Source: Trichobilharzia szidati (taxonomy: Eukaryota > Platyhelminthes > Trematoda > Strigeidida > Schistosomatidae). From it: DNA of 64,000 nt. How positions within the stretch are numbered: the stretch's first letter is position 1; the number at the start of each line of letters is the position of its first letter. Where the stretch lies: the NCBI GenBank assembly GCA_944472155.2, contig OX235275.1, positions 57,119,228-57,183,227 on the forward strand, given 5' to 3'. The translations under genes were made by a program, and so were the position numbers. The notes beneath the pieces are model-generated. The model was not told where the DNA came from. It worked only from the letters and a program-made list of their open reading frames with translations, and made no database searches. Positions 11,701 to 26,700 of the stretch are shown here, piece after piece.

Positions 11701-14700
11701 AAACTCAATTTATGACAAACTTTGTTGGTTAAAGGATCAGTCTTGTGGAGCGAATAAAACAAATAAATTTAGTTTAACTAATACCGTGATTGAATGATTG
11801 TCAAGTAGAATATATAAGTCAAACTACTAGTAGTGCAAAAATGGAAGGCAAGACACGGAAGCCAAGGTAGTGAACTGTGCGAATAACATTCCGACTCTAA
11901 CATCAAATAGAATGTTCAAATAGATCAGATATATTATATTCTGTTGCTAATGCCGAATTAAGCTGTGGAAATATGTGAGAATAATATTTCGTTGGCACAC
12001 ATTGTCTGAATCACATCACCATAGTAGAACGGTGTCAGTCAGTCAGACTAGCGGAGCATGAAAACCCAGTAAAATCTAGATTAGTTGACCCGAATAAGAT
12101 AAGAAATCTAGAGAATAGTTCAGCTATAACACTCACTACATGCAATCACACACAACCATCCATACAATGGGATGGGATACAATGACAGTTTTGAAATCTG
12201 ATGTCACAGGGTGAAAGGAGAGATTCACAACCGACTGAGACTTTATTTATCGAATCAACTGCCAACCAACACGTGTAACAAGAATGATTCAACACCTGTC
12301 CACCCAGACATCAGGAAAATTCTACTACCTATAAGACGACAAATAGGAGAGGACAAAGAAAACTTTAGAACGAAAGTTTCGAAGTCGTGTGATTATAACT
12401 GATGATATGATTATGAACAGCAATAAATTTTGTTCGAAACTGTGTGATCTAGTAAACAGTAATACTGTTTCACTCACTGTGTGATAAATTTAATAAACAG
12501 TCTAATATGGAATTATTTACTACCATAGTGCCCACGTTTCACACATATATTAATAGGTTCAATTACTCTTGCAACAGAAAAAGAATCAATAAGAAGCCTG
12601 ATCCACTTTAACTGATCGAAACCATCACTGATATATTATCTATGCCATATTGTTGATTTTCACTGGTCAGTCACGCAGAAGTACAGAGCGGTTTATCAGT
12701 TGAGGCATAATTTATACAGTTTGGTGTCCATATAATTATGCAAATGGAAGTTAAAGGTCAGATTCAGTTTTTGGATTCCAATCATATAAGATAGAGAATC
12801 AATGGAAATCACAGAGCATTAGAACGCTGTTTCATCCTTGTTCAGGATTTTGAAGGTCCTTGATTTGATCGCTGATAATGTTGTGAGTGAGCGCCTCCAG
12901 AGAGTCTCAAACTAAGACAAAACAGTTGTCCAGTGGCCTCAGATTTCCAGTGATTGTGAATCCAATGTTGGTTCGTAACGAAGTTTACATTATAAAATTA
13001 AATTTGTAAACTCTCAGCGAAATTGGAATTTTTAATTCCAACGTTTCGTTTGGCAATCTGGTCCGAACTTCTTCAGGGAAATTTATCAAAATTTGTATAA
13101 CAAAGTTTATATATAGGATTAAGGTTTTACAAAAAGGTTTTGGTTCATATGAAGAAAGACTGACTGCAGAAGCCCTACATATATGAGTGAATCCCAACAG
13201 TTTGAACGGACATGAAGGTGTGATGTTAGCTGATGCATGGCAAATCCTGACTAATAAATAAAATTGGATATGTATCAACAACTAATCACACCTGGTCAGA
13301 TTCCCGATTATCTACGTCTTCTTATGGAGAGAATAACAAACGTTTTATGACTGTTCACCACACACACATACACACGCACCATTGTATAGTGCATATACAC
13401 ATATTTTTTAACAAAAGTAGACTAATTTTGAAACTCTGAGGTCAAATGTTGATCACAGTTCATTCAATTTTGTTTATTATACATGTTGATGCCTGTTTCA
13501 TGGCTCATAATTGGAAAAAGTTTCAAAAACAAGAGATGTTCCTTTTATACATAAACCTGTGTTATGTTAATTTCGATTAATTTCCCTGAAGAAGGTCGGA
13601 ACAGATTGCCGAACGAAACGTTGGAATCAATCATTTCAATTTCGTTGAGATTTTACAAATATAATTTTATAAATGTCTGCTTCTCATTCGGTGCTCAATT
13701 ATTTTGCAACTATCCGGTCAAATCTTGATCACAGTTCATAGGATGTTTACATTAAATTACTAGTTTCTTTTAAGTGTCGTATTCTGATGATCAGTAATGA
13801 CGATAAACTTATAACTTGTTTTTATTATTTATTCAGTTACCGGAGTGGAAGGATTGGATAACGATTACTCCTCATCAGGGTCTGAAAAGTAAGATTTCAT
13901 TTATTTCTAAATTTTACGTAGACTAACTTCATTGCCTGTTTTGGCAACTGGCTGGTCTAAGAGCTGATGCCAGCCGGGCATGTAGAAACCTGTTAAATAA
14001 ATATAGAAGACATTCCACTAGGTGAAATGCTGGATACAGTAGACCAGTGAAATCTCGTGGGGTGTTAGATCAGAGTAATAGAAAGGCTTCAGGAGAAACT
14101 GGTCATACAGTGAGTGGTAAACGAGCTGTGAGCTCAAAGGAAGCTGAAGTGCTGCTACTGTGCAGTCATGATGTTGATCAATTGAAAATAGGGGTTATTT
14201 TGTTTTACAATGTTATTCATTTTTAAAAATTTAATTTCTGTCAAAGTTTGATCATTTTTTTGTTTAAAGATGAACAAGTCGAGTGAATAGTGCCCAATAA
14301 AGCAACAAAAGGCAACAGACTAGTAGATATTGATGTCTATTTGATGACTCATTCTATTTTTGATAGATAAATGTTGACAGGTAGTTCCATTATGGATAAA
14401 ATTTATTTTAATGAAGTCTCACAGTGTTGTTATACAGTAATATTTACTGATGACCACGTTTCGAGCACAATTTATTACTGCTCATAATCATATCAAGGCA
14501 CTACTCACACAACTTTCCTGCTTCATTTATTTACATGAGTAAAAATTGATTTGACATTTGAATAAAATCAATATAAAATAAAGTACATTCGGAAATAATA
14601 TTGGTGTTATTAACCAAATACAATCAGATGGGAAATAAGTTGTTTTCATAGTAAAATAAATAACTTGTTAGAATGTTAGAATGTGAATTGAAAGCATTCT

Positions 14701-17700
14701 AACATTATTTATTATTCTCCGAATTCACTGGTAATAACATCTTCCACACCTCTGGTATTTGCGTGTGGTCACTTCTATTGCATGTGTTTGGTGTAAACTC
14801 CATGAACCAGGATTCAGTACTCAACCTCTGTCTCCACTCACCTGCCTGTATTACTTTTTAGAAATTTGACTCTGTCCCACTCTATTGTGTGTTAACGCAT
14901 GCAGTGCGATCGCTGAATTTTTTCTAAACTCTTTATCTAAGTCGGTGAGATCAATCATTCAAACCTTAGCTAAATTCTTATGTTCTGATAATCTCACTAC
15001 TCCTGATGTTCTGGTTTGATTGACCTATGTAGTTGACTTAACTCACAGTCACTGCAAGCTATTTTGTAAATTATATTATTATCTTGTTGATTAACAACAC
15101 TCATCTTATTTCCCATTTGATTGTATTTTATTGATAAAGCTAATATTTTTTCCCAATGTACTTTGTCTTCCTTTCTGTTTCACGCAAGTCTTATAGTGTT
15201 TTTATTCAAATTTCTAATCATCAATTTTTAGTCATGTATGTTAATGAAGCAAGGAAGTTGTGTGAGTAGTGCCTTGATATGATTATGACCAGTAATAAAT
15301 TGTGCTCGAAACGTGGTCACATCAGTTAATATTACTATATGACAACACTGTGTGATTTTATCAAAACAAAATTTTATCCATAATGGGATTTTACTCTACT
15401 ACCCAGGAAAAGATTGTGCAACAAATAAGCAGGAAGAAATGGAGGTGGATTGGCCATACTCTATCAAGTGACATCACAAGACAGAACCTCGAGTGGTACT
15501 CGAACGGGAAACGGTGAGTTGGTCGTCAGTGCGAGGGTGACATGGAGGATGTGATGTGAAGAGGAGATGAAAGCATATGATCAGACGTGGAGCCAGGTGA
15601 AATAGTTGTCAGAGAACCAAACGCAATGGAGACGTGCGGCTGAAGCTCTATGTTTCACTAGGAATTAAAGGAAACAATAATGATAATAATATATAAAGTT
15701 ATATCAAACTAGAATCTATGAAACTATTTATTTTATATTTTGTATTGAAGGCTTTTTGATTTTATCAGTCAGTTTGTGTTTACTTTTTACTCTACAGACA
15801 ATTGTTTTCGCCAACCACGTAAGTAACCTTTAAATAAAGAAGTAACTGCCTCCTTAGAAAAGTAACTTCCCGTAGGTTGAATTATATCAATTTTAGAGTT
15901 TTGAATACCTTGAATACAGATTTCAAGGTGAACCGATTAGAGTCAACATATAATTATGGATTTACGTTTCGTCTTCGCTTGGAACTCTTCAGAGTCATGG
16001 ACCAATAACTTTATTTATGCATACTTTCTTTTTATCTAGAAACATTTGTGTTATTTCGGTTGATGATGAGTAGCAGAAGAATCCACGGCACACATTTCAT
16101 CCTGTTTGAGACTTGTCATCTGGATGTACCTACATCTGTAGTGAGTGGTTGTATTCTAAATGAGGTTCGTTTTACTATGGATTTGGGTACGTTCAGCTGA
16201 CAGGTACCAGATTAGACGAAATCAGTGGCCTGAATACTACTATTATTCACCACCAATCAGAATGACATCATGTTAACCTCTAGAAATCTTTCATTCAAGG
16301 AGCCAACTTTACAACAGAGATATAATCAATCAACAGGAATTGGTTTATAAAACACGATTTTATCTTCTGTGGAGGTAAAAATTCATTCAACGGATATCAA
16401 TACTTGGGCTAGATAACTGCCCTCAAAATAATTACAGAATTCTCATGGGGCCAAATTCTCTTTTCGCAAGTAAAACAGATTTTAATCGGTGGATGGTGAC
16501 TAGCAGTGGAATCGAGGACGACCCCAATTTCGTCCTATTTGGGACTCATCATGTGGATATACCTGCATTCCCCAGTGAGTGATGATGTTCCCATCGAAAC
16601 TCGAACCCAGTGCCCTTAGTTTCAAACGCCGAAGCGTTATCCACTAGACCACTTGGGCCACGAGAGCCACTGCCTGTTGTGCAAAGGGTCATATTAATTA
16701 TTTAACTGAATTTTAGATTTTCCCATCGACTGATTGGACCGAGGTGCTTGGTCCCGTATCCCGCTGCTAGTCACCATCCACAAGTTAACTTCTAATTACA
16801 TGCACAGACATCATAAAAGCATCTGCACAAGAAGCCGACAGACATGTCAACCTGAGACCGAGCACTTCGGTCCAATCGGTTGACGGGAAAATCTAAAATT
16901 CAATTAAATAAAATAGATTTTGTTGGAAAATCAATATGGTTTCTTCTGAAGATGTATCCGGTTGTGATTCGTACCACCAAAGTTGTGTCTAGTTTGTTGA
17001 AATAAAACTAAATAGGCCTTCTGAGTTAAGTAAATCAAGATACGTCAATAGAAAATAGGCCAGAAAGGAGCAAAATAGCCGTCCAGTGCTTGAATCATTT
17101 CAGTACGGCTAGCAAACACTACTGTTTTGTATCTATATAGATTTTTACTACACACGTCAATTAGTAGTGCTCACCGCAGTTACTTTATTTGGCCATTTCA
17201 ACCGGATACGAGAGAATGAACCGGGTTAGCTAGAAATTATTGCATGAATACGCTTCTATTGTTGTTAATGTTATATAAGACTCGTAATGTGCAACGGTGG
17301 CACAGTGGTTAGGACTCTCGCCGACCATGCACATGGTCCGGGGTTCGATCCCCTGCCGGCGCACACCCGATATCTATGGTCAGCCTGAATTTGGGCTACC
17401 GATATCCATGCTGAAAGTTCCATACTTGTACTGAAAATACGGTGTGGAATCAAGCTGTAAATCAAAATAAAAAATAATCAAAATAAAAAAAATAAATAAT
17501 GTCTTCTTTGATGATTTACTGCTTTATCTTCAACCTGCTGCACCCTACTGGTGAGGGCCACTGCATCGTGTCCCAGTGGCCTAATGGTCCAAGAGCTGGG
17601 TTTGTGAGCAGCTGGTACCGGGTTAGAACTTCGCAGTGTGGGTTCATACCGCCGAAGAGCCACAAAATAGGCTGACAAAATAGCTGTCCAGGACTCCATT

Positions 17701-20700
17701 GTAGCTTTTCCAATGGTTCTCTAACTGATGTCAGCTCATGTTGAAATCCTCCAACCAATCAAAAAATTCCCTGCAAAATCAATACTTGAAAATTGAAATA
17801 TATGATTGAAATTTTTCATTCACATGTTTATTTCGATACCTATTCTCGTATACACTTTTATATTATGCGAAATAATCACTTGCGATGAAAAGGAAATTGA
17901 AAGAGATAGTCTATTCTTGTCTTAGGTTATCCAACTGTTTGACACTTACTCCACATGAAAAGAAATCAAAAGCTTCTCTGAACAACGTCACTCTATTTCA
18001 TTCAGTGTGTGAGTAATGATTCAAAGACCTAGGTTTACTGACTTGTGTCAACTATGGTTAACACTTTTTCCGTCAGTAACTGACTTTTGGCCCTTAAATC
18101 ACTCAACAGGCATGTTTCGATATTAGTACTTCTGTTGAATGTTGACTCAGATATCATTTGCAATCGGATTACTCGAAGTAAGTTGTGCTAATAAAGTCCA
18201 GAAGGTAGTTAATCTAACTTCTTGAGATAGGTAATTATTTTGTCACATGTTTGTGCTTTCATCACATTTTAGTTTAAAAAGATTGATATTGACATTTGTA
18301 ATCTGTACTGTACTGCTGTGTGATTCCAGAAAAAGTATCAAATTTTAGTGCTTATTATAACGACTATACATTTGAATATTTATTCTTTGTCAGGAAGCTA
18401 TTTCCATTTAACAAAATAACTGAGCAGTTAATGACAAAATATTGTTACTTTTATTTCGATTTCTAGAAGATTCTCTGTATTTATAGGGTAAGTGAACAAA
18501 GAAGGGTCACAAGATTTATGTGCTTTTTTTAAATAATCGCAGTAATTTGCAGTTATCTGTTTTGGTGGGTGACAGTTTAGACTCAGGTTTCCCCAGTTTC
18601 CCAAATGATCAGCCGGAAGTACATGCACTTCTAGCGTCATCCACTAAGCTACCAGCGGGTGGAAGTCACTATATCTGCGATAAATGTCATACTGAAATTA
18701 TTTTCAAACTCTTGATTTCTGGTTTATATATGAAAGCATTATTTCAATTAGGCCATTTACCAAAATGAAACGGATGAGCCCTGGTTCATAAATGTCAACT
18801 GGAAATTTTAAGTACAAATTTTAACTTTTCAAGTATTGGTTTTTTGTACGGATTTCGTTCAGTCGATCTGATGCTCACTAACGACTAGCCCTATTCAGGC
18901 AGTTATCCTGGGCTTCTGTTGGGAATCCCCCACCAACAGGGTGCATCAGGCTGAAGGTGAAACAGTAACTAATCGAACAAGACAGTGAGAAGTGGTTACA
19001 CTATGTGATGAATTGGCAGACGTTAGAATTCATGGGCTAGCGATTGGATTGGCGGATCCCAGTGGCTTAATGTTCTACGAGCTCTCTAACATTGTAACCA
19101 GAAGGTCCTTGTTTCGAACCTCAGCGGTGAGTGCGTACTACTGGGAAGTCCCGAACTAGACTGACGAAATAGGTATCTAGTACTCCCACCTGATTTTCCA
19201 ATGGTTTTCTAACTCATGTCAGCTCATAATGAAATCCACCAACAAATTTAAAAGAATTTTTATTAGCACGTGGTACTTTCTTTGAAACACACCCTCACAG
19301 ATGTTTGATGTAACGTTTAATAAATTAATTCACAAGTAATTCGACTTAGAATTCCTGTATTCTACTTTTATCACACGTGAAAGTTTTACCCGCATCAAAA
19401 TGTAATGTTTCAATATTGCCTTACTCTAAATCACTAATCTAGAGTCCAGCTTTTTTGGAGACGTTACAATTAAAATAGTGAATAGTATAGACACGGATAG
19501 TTTTGTGATATTCTGGTGGTATGACACAGACAATGTGTTCCAACGGAATATTATTCTGATATATTCACACAGTTCAATACCGCTATATATATATATATAA
19601 ATTAATTGGTGGATGATGACTAGCAGTGGAATCCAGGATGCGCATTTCGTCCTATCAGGGACTCAATAACAGGGTGTACCTGCATTCCGCAGTGACTGAT
19701 GATGTTCCCACCGAGGCTCGAACCCAGTGCCCATAGTTTCCAACGCCATGGATTCGAGCCTCGGAGGGAACATCATCACTCACTGGGAGGTGCAGGTACA
19801 TCCAGATGACAAGTCCCAAATGGGAAGAAATGCGCATCCTGGATTCCACTGCTAGTCGCCATCCACCAATTAAATTCTAATTACGTGCCCAGACATTGTC
19901 GAAGCATCTGCACAAGAAGCCGAAATGTTAACCTGAGACCAAGTACTTCGGTCAAATCAAACGACGGGAAAATCTAAAATTCAGTCAAATATGTATGTAT
20001 ATATATAGCGGTTTGATCACTTGAAAATATACTTTGGCTTCCTTGTCTTACCTTCTGCAGTTACATTCGGTGTTGCTGCCTGTCGACAATTGGAAGCCTA
20101 TACCCTGCAGTTTTTGAAAAAGGAGAAATACAGATCTTCTTGTAGGACTTCGAGGCTGTTGTAGAGTTGAATGTCGTTCAAGCTGTGTCAGCGAAGAGGC
20201 TGTTAATTGGATCGCACCTGGGAGGTTGGGCGAAGACAGAATATGATAATGTGAGGCGAAACACCCACTAAAATGCACTAAGGTCACACTTACCGCTTCC
20301 AAAGTGGGAGGGACCATACACAATCAAAGGGGGAAACGGGGTCACGTAATTACAATCAGAAGTACAAACAAAGAGAAGCGGGTGAACGGCAGTGGGCTCC
20401 TAAACTCGATACAAGAACACAAGCGAATAAACCCTCCAGCACCAAGAAGACCGAACGACTTAAGTTGAAAGTATTTGACCGAGAGGCGAGTGTGGTTGTG
20501 TTGTGATACAGACAGTGTGTTCCAACGGAATATTATTTTCTCATATTCCAGCAGTTCTATACTGCATTAGCAACAGGATACTATGTGTATATTGGAGCAT
20601 TCTATTTCACGTCAATTAATGTAAACCAAAATCACACGCCCAGTGATTGATTAAAGAATATAAAAGTGTATATATATATATAAATAGGGGTTTGAACACT

Positions 20701-23700
20701 TGAAGATATACCTTTGCTTGCCTTCTGTTGTTACAATATATTGTCAATATATATCTCAGTCTTTAATTTCAAAACAACATTTCTATGAACTTGCCTTATG
20801 CCATATTGTCTTCCTTTATAGTGAAGTTTTGGGTGCCTTATGGTGAGTATTATTCAAAATAACATTTAGGTGTTTCATTTTGTTTTTTCATGATTATGAA
20901 TAGTGAGAATGCTATTTATAATGTTACGTATGAAGGCAGTGATATTTAAAGAGAATTTTCCCTTGAATGTTCTATGAAGAGGTTTCATTCTCAAACAACA
21001 CATGATATGATTGTCAATTAAATAAAATGACAAGCGGAACGAAAGAAATCATACCGAGGACAATTCACCGTGAGAAAAGTAACAGTAATAATTGACTTAA
21101 TGGAGGAAGAGTATACAAATTGAATAGACAAAAAGAAAAAAATGGTAGAGCTAAAATATGATTAAAGGATTATCGCACTTTAGCATAGAGGGATTAAGAC
21201 CATGAATGTTGGACGAACTTTTTCTGCATACATAAATCTGGCCATTATGTTTCTCTGACCAAAGCTTGAGCAGTACAGACGAGTCGGGTACCTAGTGATT
21301 TCGGCAAAGTACTTTTCACCTTTAAGATGGTTTTAAACGCGGAGACTGCAGAGATAGGGTGATCAATATCGACCAGATGTTCAGCGATTGGGCTTCTTAT
21401 AGTTTTCTACTTCCGCCTTTTCGTAACCAATCAGGATAGCGTTCTTGTACTGTCTCCGTTCAACCCCTCCAACATTCATGTTCTTGATCCCTCCATGCTA
21501 AAGTATGATAATCCTTTAATCATATTTTGGCTTTACTAATTTTTTTCGTTTTGTTTATTCAGTTTGTACACTCTTCCTTCATAAAGTCAATTATTACTAT
21601 TACTATTCTCACTTTGAATTGCTTCCGGTATGATTTCTCTTGTTCCGCTTGTAATTCTAAATGAGTTTTGTTTTGCAACGTGAAATTCTAATTTATCAAT
21701 CAATTAGAAGTCGAACTAATATGTTGCCTAATTAAGAGATGAATGTAACAGATGAGGTCTGTCATGACGCCATCATCATTTATAGAAATATATTTTATTC
21801 CACGCATCCTATGCGGAGCATAGGACTTCCCGCTTTGCGGTTTGAGGTATCAGTATGGGTTAGGGGCGCGAGCCTCAGGTCCTACAATTCCTCTTTTCCA
21901 GTCTTCCTACTGGTTAGTAGACTAGGCGAGGTTTGACACTACGTCGGATGGGGAAGAAATCCAGATCACTCCTGTGGTTGGAGATCATTCTATCTTTCAA
22001 AAACCGACTCGTTTTTAAAGATTGGTGGAAATAATTCTTTAATAAGACATGAAGCTTTGCTAAGGTGAATAAAGGTATTTTTTCTATAATACCCTCTGTA
22101 TGGAGCTTATATGTTTTGTTGGTCGCCATGAGGTAACAGTGACACGCCTTAAAGGTGGTAACTGTTACTATTCGGTGTCATACAAAGATGAATATCAGAC
22201 TGTTTCACCTTTTAATTGTTTCTCATTTTTTCTTGGAATGGTCTATACTACTGAAATTTGAATTAAGTGTCTGACTTTTAGCGTGTTATTGTCACGTTTG
22301 TGGGCAGAGTTTTGCCAGTAATAGTAGAGAGGTTGGAAATCACTGTCGTAAAGTTATAGACCCCTGTTTGTGGAAAGCTATCAGTGTGAAGAGATTTGAA
22401 AAGTAGGAAGGAGATGCAGATATCCCATCTTACCTAAATACGTATATCAATATTTATCTCGGTCATTGCATGTCCTTATTATGAGTTCTATCTAGTTACG
22501 TTAATATTAAAAAAGTTAAAAATACTGAATTGAAATAATTCAAAACAGTCTGGACTGAGTTTTTTGGAACTCCAGCGAACAACTGCTGATTATAAAAAAC
22601 TCATTTTTTCGAAAGAAGTATCATCATTAAAGATTTTACCTTCCACAAGTTACCATCAAAAGCTGTATAGTCATGTTGACATTCAAAGGTGGTTTTCAAT
22701 CCAGATATATCCACAAAATCCTGAAAACAGAGGACTCTGTAGAACTGGCCTTAGTTACCGTAAAAGAGACTCTCCAATAACAGATTTCAAGATCTTCCAT
22801 CAAGCATGCCTCTCTGTCAGACAAAAGAAAAACATTTTCTCTCAAAGAACTATTCAACTAGCGCCTAAAAGGCAAACTGTCTCCTTAGAACACATCAGTG
22901 AGCGAATAACAGTTCACTTACCTTTCTGGAGCTCAATAGGCTAGCCGTATCATATGTTCCCTCGTGAAAGAAGTTCAGGAAGACTATCCAGCCTGGATGG
23001 CAAAGGCATTACATAGTTGTGTTTGTCTTTCGCTGACGGAACATCTTGAGAATCCATAAAATCAGTTAAACACTGTCAGTTACGTCATAGAAAATATTTT
23101 ACGTAACGTGAAGAATAATTCAGAAGGGAATACACAGTAGAAAGACTTAAACAACCAAAATCCGTATAAGTTTCAAAATGATACAACCGTTTCGACTAAA
23201 CAAAATGGACAGAAAATAGTGGAAAGATGGAAAAGCTCTTAGACAATATATTCATGAAAAATCTAAAGTTGTTAATTAACAGTAATACTGATAATAAGAG
23301 AATATTTATAATAATAAGTCGAATATTAAACAAAGAAATCAAACGAAAGTATAGAAGGATGATACTCTGGTCATAGTTAGGTAATTCAATGCGTGTACAG
23401 CTGTTGAACGCAGCAACCTGTGATTTGGCTATGAATACGTGTCGTATTCAAAGCCCTTTTGTGTGATATCGCAGTTTTCTGTGGTTAGATGTTAGGACGT
23501 CATGTCTAGAGTCAGCAAGATGCCTACGAATACAACTTATGATGTTCTTCATTTCATTTCTAACTAAACACGTTGTGCGGTGTTTCACAATCCATTTACA
23601 AGCTTGACTCTGTGAACCGCCGTTAAACTTTGCTCAATAGGAAAAAGTAAACAGATAGCTATGCTATGCTGCAGTGTGAAGCAGTCTTTTTGACTATATC

Positions 23701-26700
23701 GGCTGTTTTCTACAAAGTATATTCCTCATGACAACTGCGTGACATCCGGAGAGTAAATTTTGTTTATTAATGTTTGCTTCAATGTCACCAATGAACCTCA
23801 GGTTCATGAAGAGTCTTTTCCTGACAACAGTTGTGACATTCCGTAACGTCAGTGAATACATCAAAGGCGGATAACAGTTCCACAGTAGAATGTCACGTAG
23901 AAATTTCATTTCAGCCTCTACTATATCTTCTGAACAGATTTTCTGGATCCTTGAGCAATACGAATGTACCGCAACTGTTTTCTGACCATTTCTTGTTGCT
24001 TTTGCCATATTATTTTTTCAAGATGGAGTTATCTGAATTTCTAGTTAGCAACATATAGAGCAGTTGTGAAAAGACTAGTTGTTTTTTTCTTGTACCAGAG
24101 GGGATTTTGTTGCTCTTTGTGGATATTATTTCTATGGAGTTTACTTGAGAGCTCATTTGAAAGACAAATATACTAAGATGGCTTAATAGCTTGAGTACTT
24201 TGTCGATTTCCCAAGGAACAACGAATTGAGCTTTTATAAAACATGGTACGGAATTGTACTCTTGTCATCCCCAGACAAACAACTAAGCTACATCGTTATG
24301 GAGACACTAAGAGATGCTCTATATTTAAAATCCCTCCAGCAACAAGATAGATTTAGGAGGAGTTCAAAATTGTGGATTAAATCGCAGTATTACGAACCAT
24401 CTTCGAATGACAGTCAATTTCCACCCCTAGCCTCATCAAACTTGAGATAGCTGTAAACAAAATCGACCAATAAGTGAGTTGGACGATGTTTCAAAACTAT
24501 GGGATGTCCCCCTCATTCGACACCTATATGATGATGCTACACGTCATGTCATTCCCAGTAGAAAGCTCAGCAAAGCCTTTGAAGTGAATCGGGAGCAGGA
24601 CAAGCCTTCCCACCAAATATGCAGAAAAAACAGCATTTGAGCAGACTATTGAACGACAGCGCCCACCAGACCCTCGAGTGAGACCCGAATGAGGAAGAAT
24701 GAGTTCAGCGTGGGTATGGCTGTAACATAGGAGGGATTGTTTTGGTAGGAAAAGAAAGCTTATCGGCAATCGCAGAGTCAGCTAAAAGAGACTAGATAGA
24801 ACATCATAAAGCATAGATGTGCTTTCAAAGCCTTATTTTACACTCGAAACCGTAGGGACGAATAATGGTATGACAACAAGCTTTAACAGAGGTTACCTCA
24901 TTCACTTATCTGGGAAGCATCATTTCAAATACAGGCAGCTGGAAAAGATGAAGACGTCAAAATCAGAATCGGAAAGGCGAGATACGCCTTCACCAACTTG
25001 AAACCAGTCCGCAAATCTTCTCCACTGACTCGATGATCACAAAGAGCAATATTCGGCTTTTCAACACACATGTCAAGTCAGTCACTTCTTCTATTTCAGT
25101 CATAAACTTAGCCAGTTTGTCACCAAAAGGATTTCCAGCAGGCCACTGGAGACTCTTATCAACAGCTGCCAACAGCTGAAGAGGGTGGCAGAAAATAGAA
25201 GAAAGTGGAAATGTGTTGTTTTAAGCTCCATGTTCCACTCGGAACCCGAGGAAACAATAGTAATAATAATAATAAATAATCATAAACTTCAATGATTTAC
25301 AAAACAGTTGCTTGTAACCTACCTACTCTATAGGTTGATAAGAGAATTCCTGACTGAAATAAAGCTTATGATTAACTTTTATAGTGTCATAATGCGGGAT
25401 CCATTTGTATTAACTTCTCTTTCACTAATAACTCTCTTACAGTGAAATCGGCTCCAGGTTGTAAGTACATTGAATTTAAATTTTTGTTAACTGATATAAT
25501 CATTTTGAATTTTGGAAGAAAGAAAAAGATGATTCAGAGAAGAAAATTTGCCCTATCGATGAAATCATCTTCATAGGCTGGCTGTACAGTCGTATTTATA
25601 TTCACAAAAAATGTATAGTAGTCAATTATTGAGTAGTACAACTGGGGTGACATAATTGATATCATTACTCAGAAACGGCTTCAAAACTAAAAATTAAAGT
25701 CAGAAATTACGTAATACTCAACGACAGAAAGGAAGAACGGCTAGAAATTTGATAAGGTTAAAAGTGTTATTTAGTGAGAAGAAAGGTGGTAGGTGAGTGT
25801 CCATTTAACAAGAGTGAAGAGGGTGAGAAAATGTGCAAAACGAATACATGAGAGTGATAATAGTGAATTAATTATTAAACTACAAGCAAACTAATCATTA
25901 AAAATAAAAAGGTCTACAGGGAATGACTAATGAAGAGGTCAGGACGATGATAGAAAAACAGACTGTAAAAAACTTTTCTGTATATAGACTTCAGGTTTGT
26001 ATGAACGAATTGTCACCGCCAGCACCGAAGAAATGATCAGTGGATGTGTGCCAATTTGGGCCACCTTAATTTGTTTTTATAAATTCACCTGCTCCTTAGA
26101 GGCTAGTTGTATTGGCTGCACAAAGCTCACACTTTGCAAGCGCTTGTCTGAACATAATCCAGCATGGTTAGCAAAAGGACAATGCAAGACAGTTACTGGC
26201 TCAATCCTTGAGTATTTGGTGAACTCACGCCACCAGAGTCGTCTTTCAAGATTATCTACAAGGTGAAACCAAATGGTGCAAAGGGAGTTTGGTTTCCGCA
26301 TTTTTGTATGGTGGTGTCGTTGACAATTCGTCAATACAAACCCGAACTCTGTATACAGAAAATGTTTGTCCAGTCTCTTATTATATTATAGTCTCAACCT
26401 CTTCATCAGTCGTTCCCTGAAGACCTTTAATTTTATTTTTATAATGATTAGTTTGCTTTCACTTTATTAATGAATTCACTATTATCACTCTCACAAGTTC
26501 CTTTTTTTACATTTTCCCACCTTCTTCACACTTGTTAAATGGACACTCAACAAACACATTTCTTCTCACTCAATAACAATTTTAATCTTTTATGAGTTGA
26601 TCACGGCCTGCTATCAGTTAGGGAACCATTGAAAACCAGGGAATACTGGACAGCTGCTGTTTCATCCTAGTTTGGGAATCATCGGTAGTACGCACCCATT

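Larger units (their letters stand above)
12985..13680 (+). mobile_element. PLE fragment bounded by inverted hammerhead repeats
   Basis: Same family as the palindrome at 42.2-43.65 kb, sharing the stretch around CAGTTTGAACGGACATGAAGG and CACACACATACACACGC. Its two ends (about 12990-13085 and 13570-13680) are inverted copies of each other, each with a hammerhead. No intact coding region. It sits in intron 1 of gene A, about 150 bp before exon 2. Confidence 0.65.

Noticed and set aside
17289..17365. tRNA gene (A- and B-boxes nearly perfect)
   Set aside because: The tRNA-like head continues into a SINE body with a LINE tail, and a cloverleaf with acceptor stem could not be drawn.
17926..18008. 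83-nt open exon after TTCTTGTCTTAG
   Set aside because: With the consensus donor it breaks the frame of the next exons; only weak donors keep it.
24080..24140. Very strong acceptor TTTTTTTCTTGTACCAG in gene A intron
   Set aside because: No usable donor nearby, gives a stop in the gene's phase, and adjoins a PLE fragment.
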